Part shown: one piece after another, positions 8,666 to 17,017 of the stretch
How the letters are laid out: every line of letters starts with the position of its first letter
Numbering within the stretch: position 1 is the first letter of the stretch
NCBI GenBank assembly: GCA_903875135.1
Contig: CAIQUZ010000032.1
Span: forward strand, 1 to 39,908
Source: an uncultured beta proteobacterium
Lineage (GTDB): Bacteria; Pseudomonadota; Gammaproteobacteria; Burkholderiales; Burkholderiaceae
Length of the DNA: 39,908 nt
Direction: 5' to 3'
The notes under the pieces: model-generated
Database searches by the model: none
What the model saw: only the letters and a program-made list of their open reading frames with translations
Told to the model about the DNA's origin: nothing
Translations under genes and position numbers: made by a program

Positions 8666-9310
8666 TTAGTCTAAGAGTTTGTTTTTAATTGCAAAACTGA
8701 TGAGTTCTGAATTATTTTTGAGCTTGAGTTTCTGCAAAATGCGACTTCTGTACATACTAATCGTTTTGACGGATAAAAATAGTTTTTCAGCAATATCCGA
8801 GACGGTAAGGCCTGAAGCCAGCATTTTTAGGGTTTGGAACTCTCTAAAAGAAAGCTTATCTTGGGGATTTCCTTCATCCCCGGAATGAATCCGGTCGGCG
8901 ATCAGTTGAACCATGGTGGGACTTAAGTACTTTTTACCACTTAAAATCGTTTGAATCGCTTCTAGATACTTTTCAAATGATTGATTTTTATTTAAATACC
9001 CGGATGCACCTGCTTTGATGGCGTGAACGGCATATAAATTTTCATCATGCATCGAGAAAATCAGAATCGGTAATTTAGGCAGTTCTTTTTTGAGGTGTTT
9101 TACTAGTTCGATACCATTCGTGTTGGATAGGCTGATATCTAACATTAATAGATTGGGTTTGGAGTTCAGGCACATTTCTAATACGTTATTGGTACCATCA
9201 CTTTCGGCGATGAGTTCAAGATGTTCATTGGCATCAATCAGGGTCTTTAGCCCTTGGCGTACGATAGCGTGATCGTCTACTACAGCAATTCTATGCATCG
9301 AACCTAACAT
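8666..9310 (-). CDS. NarL/FixJ-type response regulator, orphan, in the flgMN unit
   Basis: This two-domain regulator has a receiver domain with acidic pair DD and phospho-acceptor Asp in LLMLDISL (Asp54 counted from the ATG at 9298), a switch Ser in LIFSMHD and Lys104 in GYLNK. A LuxR-type helix-turn-helix follows (LSFREFQTLKMLASG, then LFLSVKTISMYRSRIL). It binds DNA when phosphorylated; its partner kinase is not in the window. Two starts are credible: ATG 9310 (after AAAGGG) and ATG 9298 (after AGG), both at short spacing. The reading frame is open further upstream but lacks family sequence. It follows flgN by about 64 bp on the same strand, so it is probably co-transcribed with the anti-sigma/chaperone genes. 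The target is unknown. Confidence 0.88.
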   Translation of the reverse strand: MLGSMHRIAVVDDHAIVRQGLKTLIDANEHLELIAESDGTNNVLEMCLNSKPNLLMLDISLSNTNGIELVKHLKKELPKLPILIFSMHDENLYAVHAIKAGASGYLNKNQSFEKYLEAIQTILSGKKYLSPTMVQLIADRIHSGDEGNPQDKLSFREFQTLKMLASGLTVSDIAEKLFLSVKTISMYRSRILQKLKLKNNSELISFAIKNKLLD

Positions 9311-9373
9311 AAATCCCTTTTTGCGCCAAATTAACTTACAAAATAAATAGACAAATACCAATACTTTATATTA

Positions 9374-9841
9374 TTAACCACGAATATTAAATTTTGAAGT
9401 ATTTGCAACTTCGCTACCTGGCCCATAAATACTTTGAGTTGGGTCTTTGCCAACTAACAGTTGCAAAGCTGCTCGGTTCGCTAAAGTCAACTGCTGGATC
9501 ATTTTACCGTTAATCAAATTGATGTGTTGGCACTTGCGTAAAGTCTGTAGCAAATTTTCCCAGATTTGGTGCAATTCAGGAAGTTGTTGTTGTTTGATCC
9601 AGTGACCGATTTGCGGCTCATTTCTGGGTAAACCGATATTGGAGAGTTTCTTTTGGCGAATACTTTTGAGGTTTAAAAACTTTAAGATTAGATTATTTTT
9701 ATTAGAAGTAATTGACGGGATATGTTGAATATCTTGTTGCGACAAGGCTCCCTCTTCCTCAGTTAGTAAGGAAAGGAGCTCTATTGAGAGTTCTAACTCC
9801 TTCTTAAAATGCTCAAGAAGGAGCTTTTCATTGTCATTCAA
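9374..9841 (-). CDS. flgN: Flagellar export chaperone FlgN (TTG start)
   Basis: This 155-residue, mostly alpha-helical, Gln/Leu-rich protein fits FlgN, the cytosolic chaperone for hook-filament junction proteins FlgK and FlgL. Sequence identity within the family is low, so the call rests on length, helical character and its position directly after flgM. No in-frame ATG exists near the N-terminus; the frame can only open at the TTG at 9841, 17 bp after the flgM stop, and no strong Shine-Dalgarno precedes it. The C-terminal region has the alternating L/Q pattern (MIQQLTLANRAALQLL) that commonly binds client tails. Confidence 0.85.
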   Translation of the reverse strand: MNDNEKLLLEHFKKELELSIELLSLLTEEEGALSQQDIQHIPSITSNKNNLILKFLNLKSIRQKKLSNIGLPRNEPQIGHWIKQQQLPELHQIWENLLQTLRKCQHINLINGKMIQQLTLANRAALQLLVGKDPTQSIYGPGSEVANTSKFNIRG

Positions 9842-9858
9842 GTTGTAGTCTTGAATAT

Positions 9859-10164
9859 TTACGCTTTGTTTGAGCGGGATTGAATCATATCCTTCACAGA
9901 TGCAATCAAGCCATCGGCAACATTTTCAGCGCTGACCTGAAAAGTACCTGACGCGATAGCAGCCTTGATATCAGCAACCTTTTTCGCATCAAAGACAGCG
10001 CTTGATGAGGATGTAGAAGCCAGGCTTTTAGCATCTTCAGAAAGACGTACTTCATCGCTGGTACTTGTCACATCATTAGTGCTGTCAACAGATTTTGCTG
10101 ATTTAGCAGTGCCAGATCCAACCTTTGCGCTAGGGATATTAGCAACTAATTGATCGATTTTCAT
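9859..10164 (-). CDS. flgM: Anti-sigma-28 factor FlgM
   Basis: FlgM is about 101 residues here. The N-terminus is Ser/Ala/Thr-rich and probably disordered, as needed for export; the C-terminal half (DAKKVADIKAAIASGTF, then ENVADGLIASVKDMI) carries the helices that clamp FliA. It keeps sigma-28 inactive until it is secreted through a finished hook. Two adjacent ATGs exist (10167 and 10164); I chose 10164 because GGAG is then 6 bases upstream and the product starts with the family's usual MKI. A sigma-28-like promoter lies just upstream at 10203-10229, which would give the classical FliA-FlgM feedback loop. Confidence 0.95.
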   Translation of the reverse strand: MKIDQLVANIPSAKVGSGTAKSAKSVDSTNDVTSTSDEVRLSEDAKSLASTSSSSAVFDAKKVADIKAAIASGTFQVSAENVADGLIASVKDMIQSRSNKA

Positions 10165-10202
10165 CATCTTCTCCAGTGGTAAAACATTATTTCTTAATTA
10201 GT

Positions 10203-10229
10203 ATTACGACTTACTTCAGGAAACCTTTA
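10203..10229 (-). promoter_or_regulatory. Sigma-28-like promoter of flgM-flgN
   Basis: On the minus strand TAAAGGTT (-35) is followed by an 11-base spacer and GTCGTAAT (-10), close to the FliA consensus TAAAGTTT-N11-GCCGATAA. The start of transcription would fall about 30 bases before flgM. The fliC upstream region shows the same pattern TAAAGG-N15-CGTAA with identical spacing, which supports both sites. Confidence 0.6.
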
Positions 10230-10257
10230 GCTTTATTTTTAAAAAAATGAAAATACC

Positions 10258-10971
10258 CTACCGAGAAACCTCTACTAGGCCTCCAGAACGGGCAATTCCG
10301 TTAATAACTTGTCCTGAGGCCATCTTCACCTGAACACTCTGTCCTAAAACAGCGCTATTCATGGCTTTACCCTCAGCGTTAATTCTAAATCCGGAGCCGC
10401 CAACTGAAATCTTGACGATTTGCCCGAAATTAATGACATATTCGTTTTTAAGGCCGGGCCCTATCATCGGAGTTCCAGCTTCTATAGTATTGATTACGGT
10501 CTTACCGACGATAAGTTGAGGGTCAGTTAGCACGCCAAAGGGTAAATTTTCAGGAAAATCTTTAGCTGCAGTTAAATCCGTATCGCGGATAACACGACCG
10601 GGCTCTAATCGTGACTTACTAATATAGTAAGTTTTCTTTTGAGAAACACTAGCGGAGAGGTAAATCGTCCAAGGTTTGGGGGCAAAGCATCTTGCTGTAA
10701 CGCGAATATTGCCATTGACTTGGTTTGTATTGGAGTTGGTTAAGAATTCCAGTTTTTGACATTCTGGTAAGTCGATATCATCTTGAGGGGATTGAACGCG
10801 AATTTTTGTGTCTGATTGATTACCGAATTTATTTTGCAGATATTGTTCAGCCAGCTCTGATAAATGGTCTAAATTTTGAGAGTTAGCGTTAACTTCCATA
10901 GGGGCAATCAGGTATGACATGAATACCGTTACAAAGACTAAATCTAAAAAACATTTATAAGTTCTATACAT
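10258..10971 (-). CDS. flgA: P-ring assembly chaperone FlgA
   Basis: This is a 237-residue protein. A hydrophobic N-terminal stretch (about residues 7-25) acts as the signal peptide for the periplasm. Two Cys (in LPECQKLE and TARCFAPK) are placed as in FlgA. A SAF-like domain around residues 115-175 contains SRLEPGRVIRDTDLTA, and the C-terminal part contains GQSVQVKMASGQVI. FlgA assists FlgI in building the P-ring around the rod. It is transcribed away from flgB, across a 169-bp divergent promoter region, as in many proteobacteria. The start at ATG 10971 gives a plausible signal peptide; no strong ribosome-binding site precedes it. Confidence 0.94.
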   Translation of the reverse strand: MYRTYKCFLDLVFVTVFMSYLIAPMEVNANSQNLDHLSELAEQYLQNKFGNQSDTKIRVQSPQDDIDLPECQKLEFLTNSNTNQVNGNIRVTARCFAPKPWTIYLSASVSQKKTYYISKSRLEPGRVIRDTDLTAAKDFPENLPFGVLTDPQLIVGKTVINTIEAGTPMIGPGLKNEYVINFGQIVKISVGGSGFRINAEGKAMNSAVLGQSVQVKMASGQVINGIARSGGLVEVSR

Positions 10972-11140
10972 GCTTATATTCTAAGTGAAAATAAATTCTT
11001 TGTGTATGAATTAAAGCGTGAAAGTAAGAACAAATACGGAGTCTTATTAAACATTTACTTCACAGAAATCCACCTATGATTCAAGCTATACGAATTTTTA
11101 CCAATGACTTTTTATATTTTTGGGAACTTGAAAGCGAAAC

Positions 11141-11548
11141 ATGCTGAGTAAATTAGATAACGAGATTGGATTTATGGAGCAAGGCTTGAAATTGCGTTCG
11201 CAGCGTCAGCAAGTTTTAGCCACGAATATTGCCAATGTCGATACACCCAATTATAAAGCACAAGATATTGACTTTAAAGACGCCATGAAATCAGCACTTT
11301 CAAGCCCCGGTACTACATCCGGGATGGCTACTACCAATAATCGTCATATAAGTGGAACAGCGGGGGGAACTGGGGCTTCACTTGCAACAACCCAACCAAG
11401 AAAGCAGTTACAAAACAATGCTGATGGTAATACGGTTGATATGAATGTGGAAACGGTGCAATTTACTGAGAATGCTTTGCAATATGAAACCTTGGTCTCC
11501 ATGATTAATGGACAGTTTAAGAATCTTAATAGCGTTATTCAAGGATAA
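11141..11548 (+). CDS. flgB: Flagellar proximal rod protein FlgB
   Basis: This 135-residue rod protein lacks a signal peptide and is exported by the flagellar type III system. The N-terminal helix carries the rod/hook signature ([20 protein letters not shown]), and the C-terminal helix is amphipathic ([17 protein letters not shown]). FlgB forms the base of the rod on the MS-ring/FliE. It leads the flgBCDEFGHIJKL operon. The ATG at 11141 gives the family-typical MLSKLDN start. A TATGAT at 11075-11080 is the best -10 candidate in the upstream region, but no good -35 accompanies it, as might be expected of an activator-dependent promoter. Confidence 0.97.
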   Translation: MLSKLDNEIGFMEQGLKLRSQRQQVLATNIANVDTPNYKAQDIDFKDAMKSALSSPGTTSGMATTNNRHISGTAGGTGASLATTQPRKQLQNNADGNTVDMNVETVQFTENALQYETLVSMINGQFKNLNSVIQG

Positions 11549-11553
11549 AAGTC

Positions 11554-11958
11554 ATGTCACTACTTAATGTTTTTCAAATTTCAGCATCTGGCATGTCCGC
11601 GCAGTCGTTACGTTTAAATACGGTGGCTAGTAATTTAGCCAATGCTGATAGTACGACGACACCGGGCGGCGCAACTTATAAAGCAAAGCAAGTGCAATTT
11701 TCAGCAACAAAATTACCGAACAGTAATGCAGTTGGGGTCAAAGTGGATAAAGTTGTTGAAGATACAGCCCCTGCGAAATTGGTGTACATGCCAGGTAATC
11801 CTCAGGCGGACGAGAAGGGTTATGTAGCAATGCCCAACGTTAATCCTGTGGAAGAGATGGTCAATATGATGTCAGCGTCACGTTCTTATCAGTCCAACGT
11901 TGACACGATGAACGCGGCTAAATCGATGTTATTAAAAACTTTGACAATTGGTCAATAA
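11554..11958 (+). CDS. flgC: Flagellar rod protein FlgC
   Basis: This 134-residue rod protein shows the family N-terminus ([28 protein letters not shown]) split over two helical heptads and the C-terminal [19 protein letters not shown], which packs with the N-terminal helix in the assembled rod. It follows flgB after 5 bp and precedes flgD by 10 bp, consistent with one operon. No anomaly was seen. Confidence 0.97.
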   Translation: MSLLNVFQISASGMSAQSLRLNTVASNLANADSTTTPGGATYKAKQVQFSATKLPNSNAVGVKVDKVVEDTAPAKLVYMPGNPQADEKGYVAMPNVNPVEEMVNMMSASRSYQSNVDTMNAAKSMLLKTLTIGQ

Positions 11959-11968
11959 GGAATAAATT

Positions 11969-12682
11969 ATGTCTACCCCTATTATTACGAATAATAATTT
12001 TACGGTTACAAAGACTGCGACGCCGACGGCGGGAACTGCCACATCATCCAGTTCTTCTGCAGCTGCCAGCCTAGCTTCTTCGCAAGATACTTTTTTAAAG
12101 TTACTTGTCACGCAAATGCAAAATCAAGATCCGTTAAATCCAATGGACAACTCACAAATGACGAGTCAGATTGCTCAGTTAAATACTGTGCAGGGGATTA
12201 ATCAGTTAAATGCGACGGTCAATGGTTTACAAGCACAAATGCAAGCATCACAAAATTTACAAGCCACGAATTTCTTGGGCTCTACTGTGATGGCGCCGGG
12301 CAGTAACCTGAATGTGGCTGCCGACGCGAATGGCAAAGCTATTGTGCCAGTGCAGATGGGAGTGGATTTGCCATCGACTACAGATTCAACCTTAGTCGTT
12401 ATCAAAAATAGCTTGGGTGGTGTGGTCAGGACATTTAATATCGGCACTGGAAATGCGGGTACCAATGCAATTACTTGGGATGGCAAAGACGATAACAATA
12501 ACTTGGTCGGGCCAGGTAAATATACATTCTCTGTCAATGCAACAGTCAATAACAACGCAGTCACTGCAACAAATCTTTCTTACGGTAGAGTCACCAGCAT
12601 TTCGATGAGTAGCACTGGTGTCAAATTAAACACAGATAACTTGGGCGCAGTTGATGTCAGCGGCGTTCGTCTTGTACAGTAA
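11969..12682 (+). CDS. flgD: Hook-capping protein FlgD
   Basis: FlgD here is 237 residues. The N-terminal third has a Ser/Thr/Ala-rich leader and then the family core QDTFLKLLVTQMQNQDPLNP, near residues 38-57. The C-terminal portion is a beta-rich FLG-Ig-like domain (WDGKDDNNNLVGPGKYTF). FlgD caps the growing hook and drives folding of FlgE subunits, then is discarded. A good ribosome-binding site (AAGGA) precedes ATG 11969. The leader is somewhat longer and more low-complexity than in Salmonella, which is common. Confidence 0.96.
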   Translation: MSTPIITNNNFTVTKTATPTAGTATSSSSSAAASLASSQDTFLKLLVTQMQNQDPLNPMDNSQMTSQIAQLNTVQGINQLNATVNGLQAQMQASQNLQATNFLGSTVMAPGSNLNVAADANGKAIVPVQMGVDLPSTTDSTLVVIKNSLGGVVRTFNIGTGNAGTNAITWDGKDDNNNLVGPGKYTFSVNATVNNNAVTATNLSYGRVTSISMSSTGVKLNTDNLGAVDVSGVRLVQ

Positions 12683-12707
12683 TTTTTAAAATTTTAGGAG
12701 AATTTTC

Positions 12708-14738
12708 ATGGCATTTTCAATTGATCCATCAGCTTTAAATACCGCGGCGAATCGTCTTGGTGTTATCGGTAATAACGTCACTAACTCTGGTGTAAATGGC
12801 TATCAAAGCTCAGACTTTTCTGAAGTTTTATCATCACAAGGAAACGGTTCTGGGACAAAGGTATCTGGCTCAAGACAGCTTTTTTCGCAAGGTCAAGTAC
12901 AAACCTCAGCGAATACGCTCGATATGGCGATTAATGGTAAAGGTTTTTATCGTGTTCAAAGATCTGACGGTAGTTTTGGTTACACGCGCAGCGGTTCTTA
13001 CAACTTAGATAAGGTTGGCAATATTGTTGACCCAGCTGGAGATCTCCTTACTGGTTATCTGCCTGATGCTGCTGGAACTGGTATTAGTGTTGGTCTTCTG
13101 AAAAGTCTTACTGTAGATACCAGAAACTCAGTACCCAAGGTAACGACGGCTGCGACGCAAAACGTCTTGCTAGATTCACGTCAGACTTCAGTTGCCTCGG
13201 CCTCGTTACTCACGCCTGCCGGACTTGTGTATCAAAAGACGATGCAAATGTGGAATGTTGCTAATAATAGTCCATCGGGTACGCCCCCTACGATTACTGA
13301 CTTGGCGGCTGTAGCAACAAATGAACTTAAACAATTAACGAGTTCACAAGCTGGTGCTGGAGCATCGGTAGGCATTAACGAACTTCCTGATGTGTTGGAC
13401 ACTATTAGTCGATTAAAGGATTATTACTCTGATCGGTCAATCGTCCCATCGGGTGATGTGTTAAAATCAGCCGCTTTTACAAAAGACTTAAATGCTATAT
13501 TAGCCAGAGTATTGCCTGACACTGGCGGAACATATCCTTCGTCTATTGTGCCCCTGACCGGTTATGCCAGCGCAATAGCAGCTGGGCCATATAACGGTGG
13601 TGCTATAAATTTTGTTTCCGGCCCACCGGCGGCTCCTTTAACTGGAAAAAATATTACCTCCTCAAATGGCGTTGCGACTTTTCATCTGCCGGATTCAACT
13701 TCTTATACTGGGGCCGCCTATACATTTACAACGCCGGATGCCCAATTCACACAATTTGAGACGCAAGGCGTATACGACCAACTTTTTCCTCAAAACTTAA
13801 CATTCCCAACGTTAACTGGGAATGTTTCTGTTGAAAGCGCGAATGCTGGTCTAGATGGGGGAATAGGTTACTCAACTGCAGCCACGAATGTTAAAGACTT
13901 TAGTATCGGAGATTCCTCTACTTATACAAGTACGACCCTCAGCACCATTTATGACAAGCAAGGTAAAGACCATACATTACAGACCTACTATGTGAAGAGG
14001 TCTGCTGATCAATGGGATATTTACTCAGCTGTTGATGGTATTGGCACGAATATGGCTGTTAGGACTGCTGATCCACTCGCAACTCCGCCCGTAACTGCGA
14101 AGTCATTTTATTTTCCAAACTTTACGGTCAATTTTGATCAAACTGGAAATTTACAAAGTGTTGGTCAATGGACTGCGCAAGGAGGTGATCCTAATACTGC
14201 ATTTGTCCCACCGACTGCTGATAATTACACTGCGGTTGATCCAAGAATTGCACCAGTTAAATATGAGCTTACTTATACAGATGGCTCGAATTTACCCCAA
14301 ACATTTAGTTTGGATATTACAAAAACTCAGCAATATGCAACTGACTTTTTGGCAGCAACGCAGCAAGATGGATTTCCGACAGGTCAATTCCAGAATGTGA
14401 CTGTGGATAAAGATGGTAAGTTGTACGCGCACTATTCAAGTGGCGCATCTAACATTGTTGGTCAAGTTGTTTTGGCAACATTCCCCAGTGAAACCAACCT
14501 TGCTGCCGACCGAAATAACCAGTTTGTTGAAACTGCCAAATCTGGCGCTGCTATTTACAATACGCCAGGTACTGGTGGTTCAGGGCAGGTGTTGGGTTCT
14601 TCTGTTGAGACATCGAGTGTTGATTTAACGTCAGAGATGATTAAGTTAATTTCTGCGCAAAGAACTTATCAAGCGAACTCTGAAGTGGTTAAACGTCAAG
14701 ACCAGATTATGCAGACCATTATCGGTATTGGTCAGTAA
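12708..14738 (+). CDS. flgE: Flagellar hook protein FlgE with large central insertion
   Basis: This 676-residue hook subunit is much longer than the about 400 of Salmonella. The N-terminal rod/hook signature (NRLGVIGNNVTNSGVNGYQS) and C-terminal SSVDLTSEMIKLISAQRTYQAN are typical, as is the beta-domain start FSIGDSSTYTSTTLSTIYD at about residue 398. Between the conserved NVLLDSR (152-158) and that point lie about 240 residues I cannot match to the usual FlgE domains; the stretch includes a helix-rich portion (LPDVLDTISRLKDYYSDRS) and Gly/Pro/Thr-rich portions. It presumably adds an outer domain to the hook surface. Strong ribosome-binding site AGGAG. The frame is uninterrupted, so it is a real extension, not an assembly artefact visible here. 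Confidence 0.95.
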   Translation: MAFSIDPSALNTAANRLGVIGNNVTNSGVNGYQSSDFSEVLSSQGNGSGTKVSGSRQLFSQGQVQTSANTLDMAINGKGFYRVQRSDGSFGYTRSGSYNLDKVGNIVDPAGDLLTGYLPDAAGTGISVGLLKSLTVDTRNSVPKVTTAATQNVLLDSRQTSVASASLLTPAGLVYQKTMQMWNVANNSPSGTPPTITDLAAVATNELKQLTSSQAGAGASVGINELPDVLDTISRLKDYYSDRSIVPSGDVLKSAAFTKDLNAILARVLPDTGGTYPSSIVPLTGYASAIAAGPYNGGAINFVSGPPAAPLTGKNITSSNGVATFHLPDSTSYTGAAYTFTTPDAQFTQFETQGVYDQLFPQNLTFPTLTGNVSVESANAGLDGGIGYSTAATNVKDFSIGDSSTYTSTTLSTIYDKQGKDHTLQTYYVKRSADQWDIYSAVDGIGTNMAVRTADPLATPPVTAKSFYFPNFTVNFDQTGNLQSVGQWTAQGGDPNTAFVPPTADNYTAVDPRIAPVKYELTYTDGSNLPQTFSLDITKTQQYATDFLAATQQDGFPTGQFQNVTVDKDGKLYAHYSSGASNIVGQVVLATFPSETNLAADRNNQFVETAKSGAAIYNTPGTGGSGQVLGSSVETSSVDLTSEMIKLISAQRTYQANSEVVKRQDQIMQTIIGIGQ

Positions 14739-14758
14739 TCGATTTGAGATAAAGGGCC

Positions 14759-15505
14759 ATGGATAAACTCATCTACACTGCAATGACGGGAGCCTCACAG
14801 GCTTTTGAACAGCAGGCAACGGTTTCCCAAAACCTTGCAAATGCTAGTACTTCGGGATTCCGTTCGCAAATTGATAGTTTTCAGGCAATTCCTGTCCAAG
14901 GACCTGGATCTTTAGCAACGCGCACGCAAGTTTCCAATGCGACCGTTGGGGCCGACTTTACAGCAGGCCCAATTGCTCAAACTGGACGTGATTTAGATAT
15001 GGCGATTAAGGGGCCTGGATGGCTTGCTGTTCAGGCTCAGGACGGGACAGAAGCCTATACCAGAAATGGTGCGCTTGAAGTTTCCCCCACCGGAGTATTG
15101 ATTACGCAGACAGGTCTGCAAGTCGTGGGGCAAGGTGGCCCTATTACAATTCCGCCGGATGCCAAACTCATTGTGGGTATTGATGGAACACTCTCAACGA
15201 TTGTGCCAGGAACAGTGCCTGCAGCGGTGAATGCGTTAGGTCAAATGAAATTAGTTAATCCTCCTGAAGATAATTTAGTACGGGGTGATGATGGACTATT
15301 TCGAATGAAGCAAGGTGGATCTGCCCCAGCAGACCCTAATGTAAAAATCGTCAATGCCTCACTAGAAGGTAGTAATGTGAATTTAGTGGATTCCATGGTT
15401 AGAATGATTAACTTAGGAAGATCGTTTGAGATGCATATGAATCTATTAAAAAATGCCCAAGATAATTCGTCAAAAGCTTCACAAATTATGAACCTTAACG
15501 CTTAA
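14759..15505 (+). CDS. flgF: Flagellar proximal rod protein FlgF
   Basis: The protein has 248 residues. The N-terminus (MDKLIYTAMTGASQAFEQQ, then NLANASTSGFRSQ) and the FlgF/G-type middle domain (GRDLDMAIKGPGWLAVQ) identify it. The C-terminal helix includes NLVDSMVRMINLGRSFEMH. FlgF joins the proximal rod to FlgG. The ATG at 14759 follows AAAGGG with only two bases between, so initiation may lean on coupling with flgE 20 bp upstream. It is in line with flgE and flgG. Confidence 0.96.
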   Translation: MDKLIYTAMTGASQAFEQQATVSQNLANASTSGFRSQIDSFQAIPVQGPGSLATRTQVSNATVGADFTAGPIAQTGRDLDMAIKGPGWLAVQAQDGTEAYTRNGALEVSPTGVLITQTGLQVVGQGGPITIPPDAKLIVGIDGTLSTIVPGTVPAAVNALGQMKLVNPPEDNLVRGDDGLFRMKQGGSAPADPNVKIVNASLEGSNVNLVDSMVRMINLGRSFEMHMNLLKNAQDNSSKASQIMNLNA

Positions 15506-15520
15506 AGATAGAGAGAGCAA

Positions 15521-16303
15521 ATGATTCGATCATTATGGATTGCAAGAACGGGTATGGATACCCAGCAAACGAACATGGATACGATTACGAATAACTTAGC
15601 GAACGTCAGTACGAATGCGTTTAAAAAGTCTAGAGCCGTATTCCAAGATCTTCTCTATCAAAACGTACGTCAACCTGGCGGCTTATCTTCCGCACAGACT
15701 ATTCTTCCTTCTGGTATGACCTTTGGTACGGGTGCGAGAGCCGTGGCGACTGAAAGAATCTTTACACAAGGCAATCTCCAGCAAACGTCGAATCAATTAG
15801 ACTTGGCGATTCAAGGTAACGGTTTTTATCAGGTATTAATGCCTGATGGTACTTTAAGCTATACAAGAGATGGCTCCTTTCAGAAGGATAACCAAGGACA
15901 ACTGGTAACTGCTGGAGGTTTTGTAGTACAGCCCGCCATTACGATTCCAATTGATGCTACATCAGTGACGGTTTCAAGAGACGGAATTATTTCGGTTATT
16001 CAACCAGGTTCAACCGTACCAAATCAATTAGGGCAGTTGCAATTAGTCTCATTCTTAAATCCTGCTGGTTTACAGGCTAATGGTGAAAATCTTTTTACAG
16101 AAACCAATGCCTCAGGGAACCCGGTTGCCAATATCGCTGGAACGAATGGTTTAGGAACGATTACCCAAGGCTTTGTGGAGACTTCCAACGTGAATGTGAC
16201 TGAGGAGCTGGTCAATATGATTACCGCTCAACGTGCTTATGAAATTAATAGTAAAGCCGTCACAACATCTGACCAGATGTTGCAAAAGTTAACACAAATG
16301 TAA
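15521..16303 (+). CDS. flgG: Flagellar distal rod protein FlgG
   Basis: This 260-residue distal rod protein is a standard length. It has [36 protein letters not shown] with the FlgG-specific QDLLYQ element, [15 protein letters not shown], and the C-terminal [21 protein letters not shown]. FlgG forms the straight drive shaft that crosses the P and L rings. GAGAG precedes ATG 15521. No anomaly was seen. Confidence 0.98.
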   Translation: MIRSLWIARTGMDTQQTNMDTITNNLANVSTNAFKKSRAVFQDLLYQNVRQPGGLSSAQTILPSGMTFGTGARAVATERIFTQGNLQQTSNQLDLAIQGNGFYQVLMPDGTLSYTRDGSFQKDNQGQLVTAGGFVVQPAITIPIDATSVTVSRDGIISVIQPGSTVPNQLGQLQLVSFLNPAGLQANGENLFTETNASGNPVANIAGTNGLGTITQGFVETSNVNVTEELVNMITAQRAYEINSKAVTTSDQMLQKLTQM

Positions 16304-16321
16304 TGCTAGGGAGATGACGCG

Positions 16322-17017
16322 ATGACACTTGCACGGCATACAAGAAATATGATGAATCGACTGACGCTGTGCGTCATGGCGGGCATCTTGTCAGCTTGTG
16401 CCGCCGTTACTCCCACATCCATTACTCAAGGCCCATCCTCTTCTAAGCCGATCGCTGAAGTGATTTATAAAAACAACAATGGTGCAATTTATCAAGAGCG
16501 TACTTTTAGACCTTTATTTGAAGATAAAAGAGCGCGCTATGTTGGGGATACGATTACGATTGTGATGACCGAGAATACATCGGCTAATAAAAAGAATAAT
16601 GCTATTTCGAATAATACGGGTAGTGTTGCTATTTCCACCAAGAATTATCCTGGCCAGGGCAGTCCTAACGATCTCGCTAATTTAAGTCCTAGCGGTGGTG
16701 GAACCCGTAAGATGGACTTTGAAGATTCAGGTGTGGCGCAAAATGCCTTCACAACAACAATGGCTGTGACTGTAAACGAAGTGTTACCCAATGGAAATTT
16801 AGTTGTTAGTGGCGAAAAACAAATTGGTTTTGATAAGAGCACTGAGTTTATCCGGTTCTCGGGTACGATTTCTCCGGCCTATATTTCTGTTGGAAACACT
16901 GTATCTTCAACTCAGGTTGCGGATGTTCGGGTTGAGTATAGAACCAATACAAACGTTGACAAATCTGTTATTGCCAACATGTTTAATCGATTCTTCTTCA
17001 GTATGCTCCCGCTATGA
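16322..17017 (+). CDS. flgH: Flagellar L-ring lipoprotein FlgH
   Basis: This is a 231-residue outer-membrane lipoprotein. The signal peptide ends in the lipobox LSAC, with the lipidated Cys at residue 26. The mature part has the FlgH segments FEDKRARYVGDTITIVM and, at the end, NMFNRFFFSMLPL. FlgH forms the L-ring bushing in the outer membrane; its presence confirms a Gram-negative host with a full envelope. The stop codon overlaps the flgI start (ATGA), implying coupled synthesis of L- and P-ring proteins. Confidence 0.97.
   Translation: MTLARHTRNMMNRLTLCVMAGILSACAAVTPTSITQGPSSSKPIAEVIYKNNNGAIYQERTFRPLFEDKRARYVGDTITIVMTENTSANKKNNAISNNTGSVAISTKNYPGQGSPNDLANLSPSGGGTRKMDFEDSGVAQNAFTTTMAVTVNEVLPNGNLVVSGEKQIGFDKSTEFIRFSGTISPAYISVGNTVSSTQVADVRVEYRTNTNVDKSVIANMFNRFFFSMLPL

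Noticed and set aside
12202..12564. 120-codon minus-strand open frame opposite flgD
   Set aside because: It is antisense to a well-conserved gene, has no family resemblance, and its Pro/Thr-rich composition mirrors the codons of flgD.
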